Below are positions 37,230-48,438 of a stretch of DNA of 64,000 bases, one piece after another. How positions within the stretch are numbered: the first letter of the stretch is position 1; the number at the start of each line of letters is the position of its first letter. The position numbers and the translations under genes are program-made. This DNA is from Arabidopsis thaliana. Lineage: Eukaryota; Streptophyta; Magnoliopsida; Brassicales; Brassicaceae. The DNA lies in NCBI RefSeq assembly GCF_000001735.4, contig NC_003070.9, positions 17,469,971 to 17,533,970 on the forward strand, written 5' to 3'. A model generated the notes under the pieces. The model was not told where the DNA came from and searched no databases. It was given only the letters and a program-made list of their open reading frames with translations.

Positions 37230-38112
37230 CAAACTTGTAGCGGTTATTTTTGAATATGACCTTACAAAGGTTAACTACACCATTGGATAAGGTCAGGTGA
37301 TGGACTAATGGTTTGGTTAAAGAATCAGAATTGGATCAACGGAAGTTGGTGAAGAGAGTTGATTTTTGATCGTCCATTTGTGATAGAGTTTGTTTATGTT
37401 ATCGAGTGTTATTTGTCTGCATGAATGTAATTTTGGCTCATCTACTAAGGTTATTTACAACTCGACCTCGATCTTATTATGAAATATCATATTTTTCCGG
37501 ACCTATGTAGTTTATGTTATACTTTCATTGTTAGGAGATATACAAGTAGGTAAAATGACTTGTATAGTAATATCTCATACAGTCATACTAATAGAACCCT
37601 TAATTTTTTTTTTAAAAAAGAATATGAATATCATTAACATGAAGAGGTGAGGTTTTACAAAAGCGTATAAAGTAGAAAAATAAATTTCCCAAAAATAGAG
37701 TTACAAGCACAAAGTTGAGTGTCAATCATCAAATTATCTGAATCCAAAAGGCCATCAAGTTTCGGAATTGCGAATTATTTCAATAATTATCAATTGATTT
37801 TGAATTCCATTATTTGACACACAACTTTGATTTGCTACTTTTGTGGTCAGCAAGAATTTGTCCGGACCAGCATTAAATGATAAGTCTTTGATAACTAGAT
37901 GGCAATTTTACAATATATCATTTTGTAAAATATATATCTTAAATTACGGTTATGCGAAAGGGTCTAATACGAGTACAACAATCATTGATAAATGAACCAG
38001 TTTCAAGCTAAAATTTAAGGTTGAAAATACATTCCGACAATAAACAAACTAGTTACCTATTGTCTTAGGACCATCCTCTATGATCTCCTTATTCTTTCCA
38101 TAATTATGTTTT
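37230..38112. other. Intergenic, with a small hairpin
   Basis: CAAAGTTGAGTGTCAA (about 37711) and TTGACACACAACTTTG (about 37816) form a 16-bp stem with one mismatch around a ~90-bp loop. Nothing else is recognised. Confidence 0.4.
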
Positions 38113-38145
38113 TAGCAAAAAAAGGTTAAAGCACCTTGAGCATTT

Positions 38146-39708
38146 TCACTCCAAGCTGGAACATTTCTTAGTCATTGTGACTTTAAGTCCATGCTTCATG
38201 TGAAGAATGAGACCAGGTTTTGGCTCAATCTTTTGTCCACTGACAATCTTAATCTCATAGTTTTGTAATATCTCCACGATCACCGTCTTCATCAAATTCA
38301 TAGCTAAATTCTTACCGAGACAAGTTCTTGGGCCGGCATTGAAGGATAAGAACTTGTAAGAAGGCTCATGTCTCACCCCTCCTGTCTCTGAAATCCATCT
38401 CTCTGGCTTGAACTCCATTGCGTCTTCTCCCCATATGGTTTTCATTCTCCCCATGGCGTAGATAAAGATCATAATATTGATATTTGATTTGACTTTATGT
38501 CCACTTGGAAGCACATCTTCTTTGATTGGAGACTTGCGTTGGAATGGTATTGGTGGGTAAAGCCTCATTGATTCACTCAATGCACCATGTAAGTACACCA
38601 ACTTGTTCAAGTACGATGACATGTCTTGGTCACTTCCGGTTCTTGGTAGATTTGTGTTGATCTCTTGGAGAATCTTGGTTAAGACGTTAGGGTTTTTAGA
38701 TAAATTCCAAAAGAACCAAGTGAGTGTAGAGGCCGTGGAATCTCTCCCAGCTGCCATGAAACCTATTGTGAAGTCCCTGAGGAACTTATCATGACTAGGT
38801 TTCAAAACCTCGTACTTGGTTGCATCAAGCTTTATGAAGGATGTTAAAAGATCCTCCCTTTCTCCATTAGAGTTGTATGTAATCCCTTGTGATCCTAGCT
38901 CTTCTCTCTTTGCTGCTATTATTTTTTCACAAACACGGTCAAAAGTGGCATGAGCTTTCAACATCTTCTTCTCTGTTCCGATTCCAATCCATTTTTGTAA
39001 CTTCCACACGAACCTCGGTGTAATATGCCTATGCACAATCGCATCTCCAACATCGTCAAGAGCTTTGGAAAATTCGACCTCTGGCATTTCAATGGAGAGA
39101 CTTCTAGGATCGGTCCCGGTTATGAAAATGAAGGTTATATCATACATGAATCTCTGGAACACATCTTCCAAGTCCACAACAATCTCTTCATTTGCAAAGT
39201 GATTGAAAAGAGGTACAAGCCCATCATTGACTTTAGTTTTCGTGGTACTTGCTGAGAAGTTTTGGTACCTTTGATGATTGAATATAAGCTGAGATGCGTT
39301 CCTCCAATCCCTCCATAGCTCCGCGTCCGTATTAATGATCCCATCTCCAAAAGCTTCAAAAATTTCGTGGAATATAGGACCTTTGATGTAATTTGAGAAG
39401 TTTGAGCTCATTATATGATGAATATTAGCTGGATCAACCGTGGCTAATACATCCATTCCAACGAACCATGGGCCTTTGAATTGAAACGTCATGTTGGAAT
39501 TTTCGAGCACCTCGACGCTGCAGTCATAGATGCGCTGGAGCCTCAAGAGAACACCGGGAAGCATTCCAAGAACCGGCCAGTTCCAAGGGTAGCTTTGAAG
39601 AGTTTTCTTGATGAGTAAGTAACTGAAAGGTTTCTTGACAAGGAAGTAAAAGGAAATGAGAAAGCAGAGGAAACCTATGAATGCTTCATATAGCCCTATT
39701 GAAGCCAT
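38146..39708 (-). CDS. CYP96A8: Cytochrome P450, CYP96A subfamily (520 aa)
   Basis: CYP96A enzymes are ER-bound hydroxylases of long-chain alkanes and fatty acids; CYP96A15 makes cuticular wax alcohols. The frame is intronless. The ATG at 39708 (MASIGLYEAFIGFLCF) gives a proper membrane anchor followed by the PWNWPVLGMLPG hinge; an upstream in-frame ATG only adds an odd leader. Motifs in order: I helix FMAAGRDSTAS, K helix ESMRLYPP (ExxR), FKPERW, and heme loop FNAGPRTCLGKN with the axial Cys. A TATAAAA sits about 50 bp upstream on the same strand (plus 39756-39762). The gene is one half of a block duplication whose other P450 copy (46310-47880) is broken. Symbol from memory (At1g47620). Confidence 0.92.
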   Translation of the reverse strand: MASIGLYEAFIGFLCFLISFYFLVKKPFSYLLIKKTLQSYPWNWPVLGMLPGVLLRLQRIYDCSVEVLENSNMTFQFKGPWFVGMDVLATVDPANIHHIMSSNFSNYIKGPIFHEIFEAFGDGIINTDAELWRDWRNASQLIFNHQRYQNFSASTTKTKVNDGLVPLFNHFANEEIVVDLEDVFQRFMYDITFIFITGTDPRSLSIEMPEVEFSKALDDVGDAIVHRHITPRFVWKLQKWIGIGTEKKMLKAHATFDRVCEKIIAAKREELGSQGITYNSNGEREDLLTSFIKLDATKYEVLKPSHDKFLRDFTIGFMAAGRDSTASTLTWFFWNLSKNPNVLTKILQEINTNLPRTGSDQDMSSYLNKLVYLHGALSESMRLYPPIPFQRKSPIKEDVLPSGHKVKSNINIMIFIYAMGRMKTIWGEDAMEFKPERWISETGGVRHEPSYKFLSFNAGPRTCLGKNLAMNLMKTVIVEILQNYEIKIVSGQKIEPKPGLILHMKHGLKVTMTKKCSSLE

Positions 39709-40030
39709 TAGAGAGATGGTTATTTTGTGTACAAGGAGAAGATGAAGGAACTCGATTTTATACACAGAGAATTACACGTCAACTGGGAGAATTTAAAAGC
39801 TATTGTTAACATTACATTTTCCGAGAGAGACATCTCTAGATCCACACTAAAGATATGTTTTAAAAGTCATTTTTGTATTATAATAACCAGACGAAACGTA
39901 GAACATTTAAGGATCGAAACGAAGAACATTTAAGGATTCTTGTTGAAGTTTAATGGTTACCGTCTCCTATAAATAATCAAGGAGCACATGATTCTCATTT
40001 ATGGTAAACCCAGTGCAAAGTAATGCTTTA

Positions 40031-40692
40031 AGGGGTGTTATTGGTTGATAAATTTTAGAGAGTTTTAAAATTTTCAGATTCCACAGTTATTGGTTAATGG
40101 ATTACTACATTCTTAGTAAATTCTAGTGTTATCCGTTTGATGACTTTTGAATTCTATCCACAATCTCATGTTATTCAAAATTTTTAGTTATCATTGAATT
40201 TATCATTCTACTAAATTCTCATGCTATTGGATCATGAATTCTCTTCAATTTAACTCATAAGACACAACTTTCAAAATCACATGTATATCCATGAGATTTT
40301 TAATTTATATCAAAAAAATAATACCCGAAAAATCCAACAAATTGTTTCCTTCATTCTTTAACATAAAAAAAGCAGTAGCGTTTTACATTCATAAATTTTA
40401 CATTAACGATTATGATAACTGAAAATATGTCAAGGATTTATATCATATGAGATATATAATTTTGTTTAGTTTTAATAAACAAAAAAAAAGTAAAATAAAA
40501 CAAATAAACAAAATGAAAACAGTGAAAAAAATATTGTCTTGAAAAACTTTGTCGAGGAAAAGTTAACAGAAATCCATGATAAATATTGCTATAATTTATA
40601 CAACTCATTGAGAAAAATCCATAAGATTCTTTAAGACTTTTAAAATCTCTAAACTTTTGAAATCTTTAGATTCTTTAAGAATCAACTCACCA
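40031..40692. mobile_element. 0.66-kb AT-rich insertion absent from the paralogous block
   Basis: The flanks AATGCTTTA and ATTTAGTGATAGATTTG are nearly joined in the sister block (about 48180-48215), so everything between is a later insertion. It starts AGGGGTGTTATTGGTTGAT and ends ATCAACTCACCAATAA, an imperfect inverted pair. AATGCTTTA on the left and AATAATTTA on the right could be a degraded 9-bp duplication. It encodes nothing recognisable; class uncertain (MULE- or hAT-like). Confidence 0.55.
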
Positions 40693-40966
40693 ATAATTTA
40701 GTGATAGATTTGTAAGATAATTTCAAGATAAACATCTCTTAGTAATTATGATTCTATGCTTGAACGAATGACACTTCCCAAATCAATAAGTTACGAAAAG
40801 CTGGTTCAGTATTCTTTTACAAATAAAGATGGGAAAGATCTAAGTTTTCATGGAACTGAGTCCTGCGGAAAACAAGGCAAGTGCGTCGCAAGAGTTTCCC
40901 ATTAACAAAAAGCTCTGCCTAAAGAACAATTGAACTCTGTTTTGGTCTTGCTGCTGGGAAGTGGAA

Positions 40967-41530
40967 TCACAAAGACGGTCTCTGACAGAGGATGAAGAGT
41001 TGACAAATGATAAAAGCCATTACCAGAGAAGTCGCCAGCTCAAACCCAACAATTTTCGGGAAATGCCATCCATTGACTCTCTTTAGATAGCTTGTGATCG
41101 AAGGCATTGTTGCGATGATGACTGCACATGTGTATATGATAGAGATATTGTGAATACCTGAGTTTGACATAAACGTTATATGGAAGTAAGGCCCTGTTCG
41201 TTTCCTTGTCGCTGGATCCAGAGATATTGCGGTCGCTGGTCGCTGGCGACTGTCGCTACTTTTGATCGCTGAACCAGCGACAGACAAACGAACAACTTTT
41301 GGTCGCTGTCGCTGGTTTCAGTCGCCAGCGACAGGCAAACGAACAGGGCCTAAGAAACAGTTACAGGTGGATCTTTTTAGAAGTAAGAACTGGTATATAC
41401 AGTACCAGATTTGGATTGGCTTCAAGGCCTTGCAAAACATAATCCCAAGTGAACTCCAGTCCTCGAGCACCAACCCAGAGAGGTGCCAATCTGTGCAAAA
41501 CAGAATCCGCGAATGCCCACCCTGATACAA
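40967..41530 (-). pseudogene. Partial copy of the TMEM147-like gene (last two exons)
   Basis: It matches exons 5 and 6 of the intact gene at 48439-50028 (GWAFADSVLHRLAPLWVGARG, YTCAVIIATMPSITSYLKR, LATSLVMAF). Exons 1-4 are missing because the duplicated block ends inside intron 4. About 57 bp of exon 6 (the IxxSLMWLRKNKPK part) is deleted, and a MITE (41190-41350) sits in the remaining intron. It has no promoter of its own. Confidence 0.9.
41190..41350. mobile_element. 161-bp PIF/Harbinger (Tourist-like) MITE
   Basis: Termini GGCCCTGTTCGTTT and AAACGAACAGGGCC are inverted repeats. TAA flanks both sides (41187-41189, 41351-41353), matching the TWA target of Harbinger elements. The interior is built of short GTCGCTGG / CCAGCGAC inverted motifs. 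The sister block (near 48715) has the empty site, so insertion post-dates the duplication. Confidence 0.88.
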
Positions 41531-41564
41531 AAAAGAACAAATCTCTCAAATAAAATTTGATATA

Positions 41565-44500
41565 TCTTATATAATAAGACTAGATCTTTTTTGTAAGGAG
41601 CTCTATTATCATGACATTTGCTCAACATTTAATATATATACTAATATCTCAACATTTAACCAATTAAATATATAAATAGTTTAAATACAAAATATATATA
41701 GTAGTATAAAAATCTTAGAATTTGTTTTTCTATATAATTTATCATTTACACTAAGCTTTTAGAATTAGTTTTTTCTATAAGATTTATTATATATAATATA
41801 TATATAAAGATACTGTTGTTTGAGGAATGCCCTTTTCCACTTCTAACAATATTTGTATTTTATTACATTTAACCTTTTAACTTTGTAAAATGTAATATAA
41901 TAGATGATTAAATCAAATCTGTATTTTTTATTATTTTTCCCTTCCAATAATATCTCTATTCTTTCATTTTTATTAAAATACACCATGATCATTTGGCATT
42001 AAATTTAATTATAAATATTATACTTCTTCAAACAATAAAAATAATATTATTTTTCTTCAGACAATGTAAATAAGAAATTTGAAATTTATTTCTAAATTTA
42101 TTTCTTTTTACTTTCAGTCATTTAGAAGTAAATAATAAACATTATTTTCGCGACATATAACATATTTTCCTATAATTTATTCAAAACAATGATAAAAGAA
42201 ATGTAATTATATATTCTTTATGATTTTTAGTATATATTTTATGATGTATCACTTATCGATATTTAAATACTACATATGCTTTTAAAAATATGATTTAATA
42301 AGAAAATAAATGAGAAGTAGATGTAAAGCTCACCTGCTTAAAAAAGACTCAAATGACCATAGTTTTGATAACGGTTAAGAGCAAAGAGAGAAAGAAAATA
42401 AGGGTTAAATACCATGCAGTTAAACCTCATTAAGATCATTAGTGACTCAATGAGATTGAATACTCAATGTCTCATGCAACGTTTAAAAAAAAAAGAAAAT
42501 TGTTAGTTTGTTACTCATGTAACGTTTATGTTGTAAACGTTCTTCTATAGTTATTAACCTTTATGTTGGAAATAAACACATGAATTCGTTATACCCTAAC
42601 AATCTACTTTTCTAATATAAATAGCAAATATTTACACAGACACAACACATATATATTTATAAGTGCTTTTGTTTCCTTTGACAATTGAAGTTACTCAATT
42701 ACTGGGAAAAAAAAAGGAAGATGGCTAACTACTAAATATTTACGGCAAGAGTCTCAACCTTATCAATTTGTCTCTTTCGTTTAAGGTTTGAACTCATCTT
42801 AGCTTTCATTTTTTTTTTTAAAGTTTTTGTGAATGATTTCATATTGTTTAATGTTTCTAAAATGGTTATATTGAGTCTTCTTTACATGTTTTTGTTTTGT
42901 TCTAAATGTAAATCGAGAAATTTATGTATCTTTTAGATTTTATTTTTCTTTTTTCTTTTTAGTAGACATGAAATGTACTTTAAACCATAAATGGATATGA
43001 AAGAGGAAGCTAAACGGGCAAGAGTCCCAACCTTATCATTTTGTCATTTAAGGTTTGGACTCATATTAGCTTTCAGATTTGTTTTTTTTTGGTAAGTTTT
43101 TGTAAATGATTACACATTGTTTAAAATTTCTATAATGGTTATATTGAGTCTTACTTATATATTTTGTTAGTTTTTTTTTTTGTACGCATCAAATGCACTT
43201 TAAACCATTTAAATGGATATGAAAGAAAAAGCTAGCATATTATGGATAGTAGAGTCAATTGCAAGATAATAATAGGTATGACCACAATAATTATATAACT
43301 ATTTATTTTTCTTTCCAACTTAAATATTTTGAATTACCCCTTAAATTTACTAGAATGTTTATTATCTTTGTTAATTAAATTAAATTCAAATTATATATAG
43401 CTTCTATTTATATTTTAAAATCAAAATTATCATTCATTTACCCAATATCGCTATAAATAGTTACCAAATTTTGTTGACTTATATGCTCTTTAAAACAAAA
43501 TTTCAGTAACTTTGTTCAATAATATTATTTTGCTCTACATCAACTTGCATTTGCATCAAAATTGACAAAAAAAACTTAAAAAAAATTCCGATTTTTTAGT
43601 ATAAGGAAGCTCAATTCTTAGTCTCTTAAGAAAACATGATCAACATTAGTTCACTCACATTAGGAAATTGTTTAATTTTTTTATATCATTACTTACATTT
43701 AATGGCCTTTATATTGTTTAATTGTATTGAAAGACTCTATAATACAATTAGAAAAATCTATGTCTAATACACATTAGAAAATCATATTTAAGAGCGAAAA
43801 ATACATTATAAAAGACTCTCTTATATTGAACCAAAAAAATAGATTCTTTTATATGAGTGACATATTGAAATGATTTAAGATTTATCTTTTCCAAGTTAAA
43901 CTTTTCTTAAATTTTTTTTTTTTTATATAAGAGTATTTGAGAAGTCATCATGTACGGTCTTTTATCTATATACACTATATCCTTAATTATATTTTAGATT
44001 TAGGTTGTTTAATTTTTTCTCTATCATTTATTTAATGACCTTTCCAATAAATTTTTTAAAAACCTATAAGTCAAAATTATTGAAAGGTTGTATAATACAA
44101 ATTACAATAATCTATGTTATATACACATTAAGAAAATAATAGTTTAGGACCAAATAATACATTATAAAAGAGTATTATATTTATGCAAAACAAATTAGAT
44201 TCTTTTATATGAGTGACATATTGAAATGAATTAATATTTTTCTTTTCCAAGTTTATCTTTTCTTAAATTTTAAGTTTTTTTTATATGAGAGTATTTGAGA
44301 AGCCATCATGTGCGGTCTTTTATCTATATACATTGTATCCTTAATTATATTTTAAAAAAGGTTTAATTATATATTATATCAAGACCAAATAAAATGTATC
44401 TTTTTATGAAATATGAGACAAACATTTTTTCTATATTTTTTTCTAGATTGGGAGTGTAGTTACAATTACTTTTGGGTAAACTGGTATTGTAGAGTGGTGT

Positions 44501-45017
44501 GCTTGACATGCTAAAAATGTGTAGAAATTTCTTCAGTAGATATTATTTATTGTGAAAGTATAAATGTGATGATCTCATATTGACATGCTAATTGAAACTT
44601 TAATTATATATTTATTAATAATTATTATTTAGACCACATAATTCATATAAATTAGAACAAAAGAAAAATAAATGTAACCTACATGATAAAATTGATAAAT
44701 GTAACCTACATGATAAATGTAGTTCAAAATCAGCAAAACATATAACACTTATTTCAAGCTACCTATATTCCATAATAAAATTGAAAATTATATTCAAAAT
44801 AAAATTAATTTGCTCTCTTTAATTGAAAGTAATTCCAAATATTTTTTCTGAAAGCTTTACAAATTATCCATTGTAAACAACAAATTTATGTAATATGATA
44901 TACACAATAATGATTTTTTTTTAAAGAGCTAAACATATTTTAATATATATAAATTAAAAAAATATTGTATATATTATATTAATTTTAAACCCACGCGTTG
45001 CGTGGGATATTTTCTAG
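41565..45017. mobile_element. 3.45-kb non-autonomous Helitron with both ends defined
   Basis: The left end is TCTTATATAATAAGACTAG at 41565. The right end has the hairpin CCCACGCGTTGCGTGGG (44990-45006), seven bases, then CTAG (45014-45017). It sits between A and T with no target duplication. The same intron in the sister block at about 48928 reads straight through GATATATATATATATTCC, giving a related empty site. No Rep/helicase coding sequence is present. The interior is extremely AT-rich with two large internal duplications (about 42745-43010 against 43018-43235, and about 43773-44005 against 44128-44360). Confidence 0.88.
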
Positions 45018-45090
45018 TATATATATATATATATTCCGTGACGCAAAGAATCTCCAATGATAATGTTAGATGAGCAAACAAAAAAGTGCT

Positions 45091-45513
45091 AATTTTATCG
45101 ATCTATAAACACATTCGCAGCAAATCAAAGACATACTTGTCCATTAATGATTGTCCAAGCAGTCCAGTCCATATGGTCATCTAATGACTCACATGGTAGT
45201 TTCATACTAATACATAAATATATACATGAACAATAAACGCCAATCCAAAGTACATTATCCATGTTTCTTTGACCATTTACCCACGTGTGTATAGACATGT
45301 TGATACAATTTTATCGAGCTATAAACACATTCGCAGCAAATCAAAGACATACTTATCCATTAATGATTGTCCAAGAAGTCCAGTCCATATGATCATCTAA
45401 CGACTCACATGATAGTTTCATACTAATACATAAGTTTATACATGAACAATAAACGCCAATCCAAAGTAGATTATCCATGTTTCTTTGACCATTTATCCAC
45501 ATGTGTATAGACA
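45091..45513 (+). repeat. 216-bp tandem duplication
   Basis: AATTTTATCG starts two near-identical copies at 45091 and 45307. Each runs through CACATTCGCAGCAAATCAAA and ends GTGTATAGACA. No coding capacity. Confidence 0.85.
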
Positions 45514-46290
45514 GTCAGTTACGTAGATCTCAGTCAGTTAAGGAACTTGTCCAAATCTGCCAACATCTATACATATTTAAATGTAGGCTTACTCGGTTGG
45601 TTTGAGGATATGAAGACACCGCCAGCAATGACGAGATAAGCAAGCTGAAATATCATCGAACGTAGCATTCACGTCTTTACCTATTAGCTCTTCACAATGT
45701 TGGTTCTTATAAATAAAATTAGCACACGATTGAATAATTGGAGCAAAAAAAATGATTGGAGAAGATTAATACCTTGCATTTTAGGACCGCGTAGAAGTCA
45801 CTAGCACACGCTGAAGACGACGAATCGATTGAGAGACAAGAAAATGAAGACGACAACAGGAGAGCAAGTGTTGACGACGATGACAAGAGAGCAAGTGTTG
45901 ACGACGGCGACGGTAGAGGACGAATTAATGTCGGCCGATTGAAAGCTTTGTTGACGATGACAGGAGAGGGACAAGGAAATGAATTCGTCGGTAGAAAACT
46001 CGCCGGGATGATCGCCGAAGGCGAGATGATGTTATCGATGTTGTGATTATTTAAGGATTTTGACTGCCCAGATAAATGAAACTGTAAAATCGTCGTGGGA
46101 GATTGGGTGAGAAAGAGAGGTTTCTCATAAATTGGTTTGGTTTAAAAATTGAGATTATAGAGTTAAACCGAAATTGGTTTGAGGGCAGAAGGGACAATTT
46201 TTTTGTTGGAAGTGCCTTATGTTTTGAAAATGTCGTATTCCATACATAGTTTTTAAAAAGTGTCTTAGAGTGTAATATTCTCAAAAAAAA
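45514..46290. other. Spacer between duplicated blocks
   Basis: It contains a short, imperfect GA/CG-rich repeat (GAGAGCAAGTGTTGACGACG, about 45860-45920). No gene recognised. Confidence 0.4.
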
Positions 46291-46309
46291 TTAAAGCACC
46301 ATGAGCATT

Positions 46310-47880
46310 TCACTCCAAGCTGGAACATTTCATAGTCATTGTGACTTTAAGTCCATGCTTCATGTGAAGAACGAGACCAGGTTTTGCCTCAATCTTTTGT
46401 CCACTGACAATCTTAATCTCATAGTTTTGTAATATCTCCACGATCACCGTCTTCATCAAATTCATAGCTAAATTCTTACCGAGACAAGTTCGTGGGCCGG
46501 CATTGAAGGAGAAGAACTTGTAAGAAGGCTCATGTCTCAACCCAGAACTTGTAAGAAGGCTCATGTCTCAACCCTCCTGTCTCTGAAATCCATCTCTCTG
46601 GCTTGAACTCCATTGCGTCTTCTCCCCATATGGTTTTCATTCTCCCCATGGCGTAGATAAAGATCATAATATTGAGATTTGATTTGACTTTGTGTCCACT
46701 TGGCAGCACATCGTCTTTGATTGGAGACTTGCGTTCGAATGGTATTGGTGGGTAGAGCCTCATTGATTCATTCAATGCACCATGTAAGTACACCAACTTG
46801 TTCAAGTACGATGACATGTCTTGGTCACTTCCGGTTCTTGGTAGATTTGTGTTGATCTCTTGAAGAATCTTGCTTAAGACGTTAGGGTTTTCAGTTAAAT
46901 TCCAAAAGAACCAAGTGAGTGCTGAGGACGTGGAATCTCTCCCAGCTGCCATGAAACTTACTGTGAAGTCTCTGAGGAACTTATCATCATTAGGGTTCAA
47001 AAGCTCGTACTTGGTTGCATCAAGCATTATGTGGGATGTCAAAAGATCCTCACTGTCTCCATTCGCATTGTCAATAATCCCTTGTGATCTTAGCTCTTCT
47101 CTCTTGGCTGCTATAAGTTTTTCACAAACACGATCAAGAGTGGCATTAGCTTTCGACATCTTCTTCTCTGTTCCGATTCCAATCCATTTTTGTAACTTCC
47201 ACACGAACCTTGGTGTAATATGCCTATACACAATCACATCTCCCACATCATCAAGAGCTTTGGCAAACTCAATCTCTGGCATTTCAATGGAGAGACTTCT
47301 AGGATCGGTCCCGGTTAGGAAAATGAAGGTTATATCGAACATGAATCTCTGGAACACATCTTGCAAGTCCACAATTGAAAAGAGGTACAAGCCCATCATT
47401 GACTTTACTTTTCGTGGTACTTGCTGAGAAGTTTTGGTACCTTTGATGATTAAATATAAGCTGAGATGCGTTCCTCCAATCCCTCCATAGCTCCGCGTCC
47501 GTATTAATGATCCCATCTCCAAAAGCTTCAAAAATTTCGTGGAATATAGGACCTTTGATGTAATTTGAGAAGTTTGAGCTCATTATATAATGAATATTTG
47601 TTGGATCAGCCGTGGCTAATATATCCATTCCAACGAACCATGGGCCCTTGAATTGAAACGTCATGTTGGAGTTCTCGAGGAACTCGACGCTGTAGTCATA
47701 GATGCGCTGGAGCCTCAAGAGAATACCGGGAAGCATTCCAAGAACCGGCCAGTTCCAAGGGTAGCTTTGATGAGTTTTCTTGATGAGTAAGTACCTGAAA
47801 GGTTTCTTGACAAGGAAGTAAAAGGAGATGAGAAAGCAGAGGAAACCTATGAATGCTTCATATAGCCCTATTGAAGCCAT
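46310..47880 (-). pseudogene. CYP96A7: Cytochrome P450 CYP96A copy with two frame-breaking indels
   Basis: It is very similar to CYP96A8 along its whole length. The start (47880, MASIGLYEAF), the I helix (FMAAGRDSTSS), ExxR (ESMRLYPP) and heme loop (FNAGPRTCLGKN) are all still encoded. Against CYP96A8 there is a 23-bp deletion near 47374 (after LVPLFN) and a 31-bp perfect tandem duplication at about 46515-46576. Each shifts the frame and together they do not cancel. The reading frame therefore splits into three pieces (47880-47299, about 47400-46530, 46564-46310). Reference annotation may bridge these with introns, but none has convincing need in the sister gene, which is intronless. I call it a recent pseudogene, or a sequence carrying recent null alleles. 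Symbol from memory (At1g47630). Confidence 0.75.
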
Positions 47881-47952
47881 TAGAGAGATGGTTATTTTGT
47901 GTACAAGGAGAAGATGAAGGAACTCGATTTTATACACACAATCACACGTCAA

Positions 47953-48438
47953 CTGGGAAAATTTAAAAGTCTATTGTTACATTACATTGAATTCCCAGAG
48001 ATGGAGGCATCTCTAGATCTAGATCCACACTAAAGATATGTTTTTAAAAGTCATTTTTGTATTATAATAACCAGATGAATCTTAGAACATTTAATGATTT
48101 TTGTTGAAGGTTAATGGTTACCGTCTCCTATAATCTAGGAGCACATGATTCTCATTTATGGTAACACACTGCAAAGTAATGCTTTATATCACAATTTGGT
48201 GATAGATTTGTAAGATAATTTCAAGATAAACATCTCTTAGTTATTATGATTCTAAGTCTATGCTTTAACGAATGACACTTCCCAAATCAATAAGTTATGA
48301 AAGGATGGTTCAATATTCTTCTACAAATAAAGATGGGAAAGATCAAAGTTTCCATGGAACCGAGTCCTGCAGAAAACAAGGCAAGTGCGTCGCAAGAGTT
48401 TCCCATTAACAAAAAGCTCTGCTGGGAAGTGGAATCAC
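47953..48438. other. CYP96A7 promoter and spacer, paralogous to 39770-40965
   Basis: It aligns with the upstream region of CYP96A8 except for the 0.66-kb insertion there. The TATA sequence is conserved (plus 47927-47933). Confidence 0.6.

Noticed and set aside
46870-47427. 185-codon plus-strand frame opposite CYP96A7
   Set aside because: Shadow of the P450 coding strand; the sister gene shows no matching long frame.
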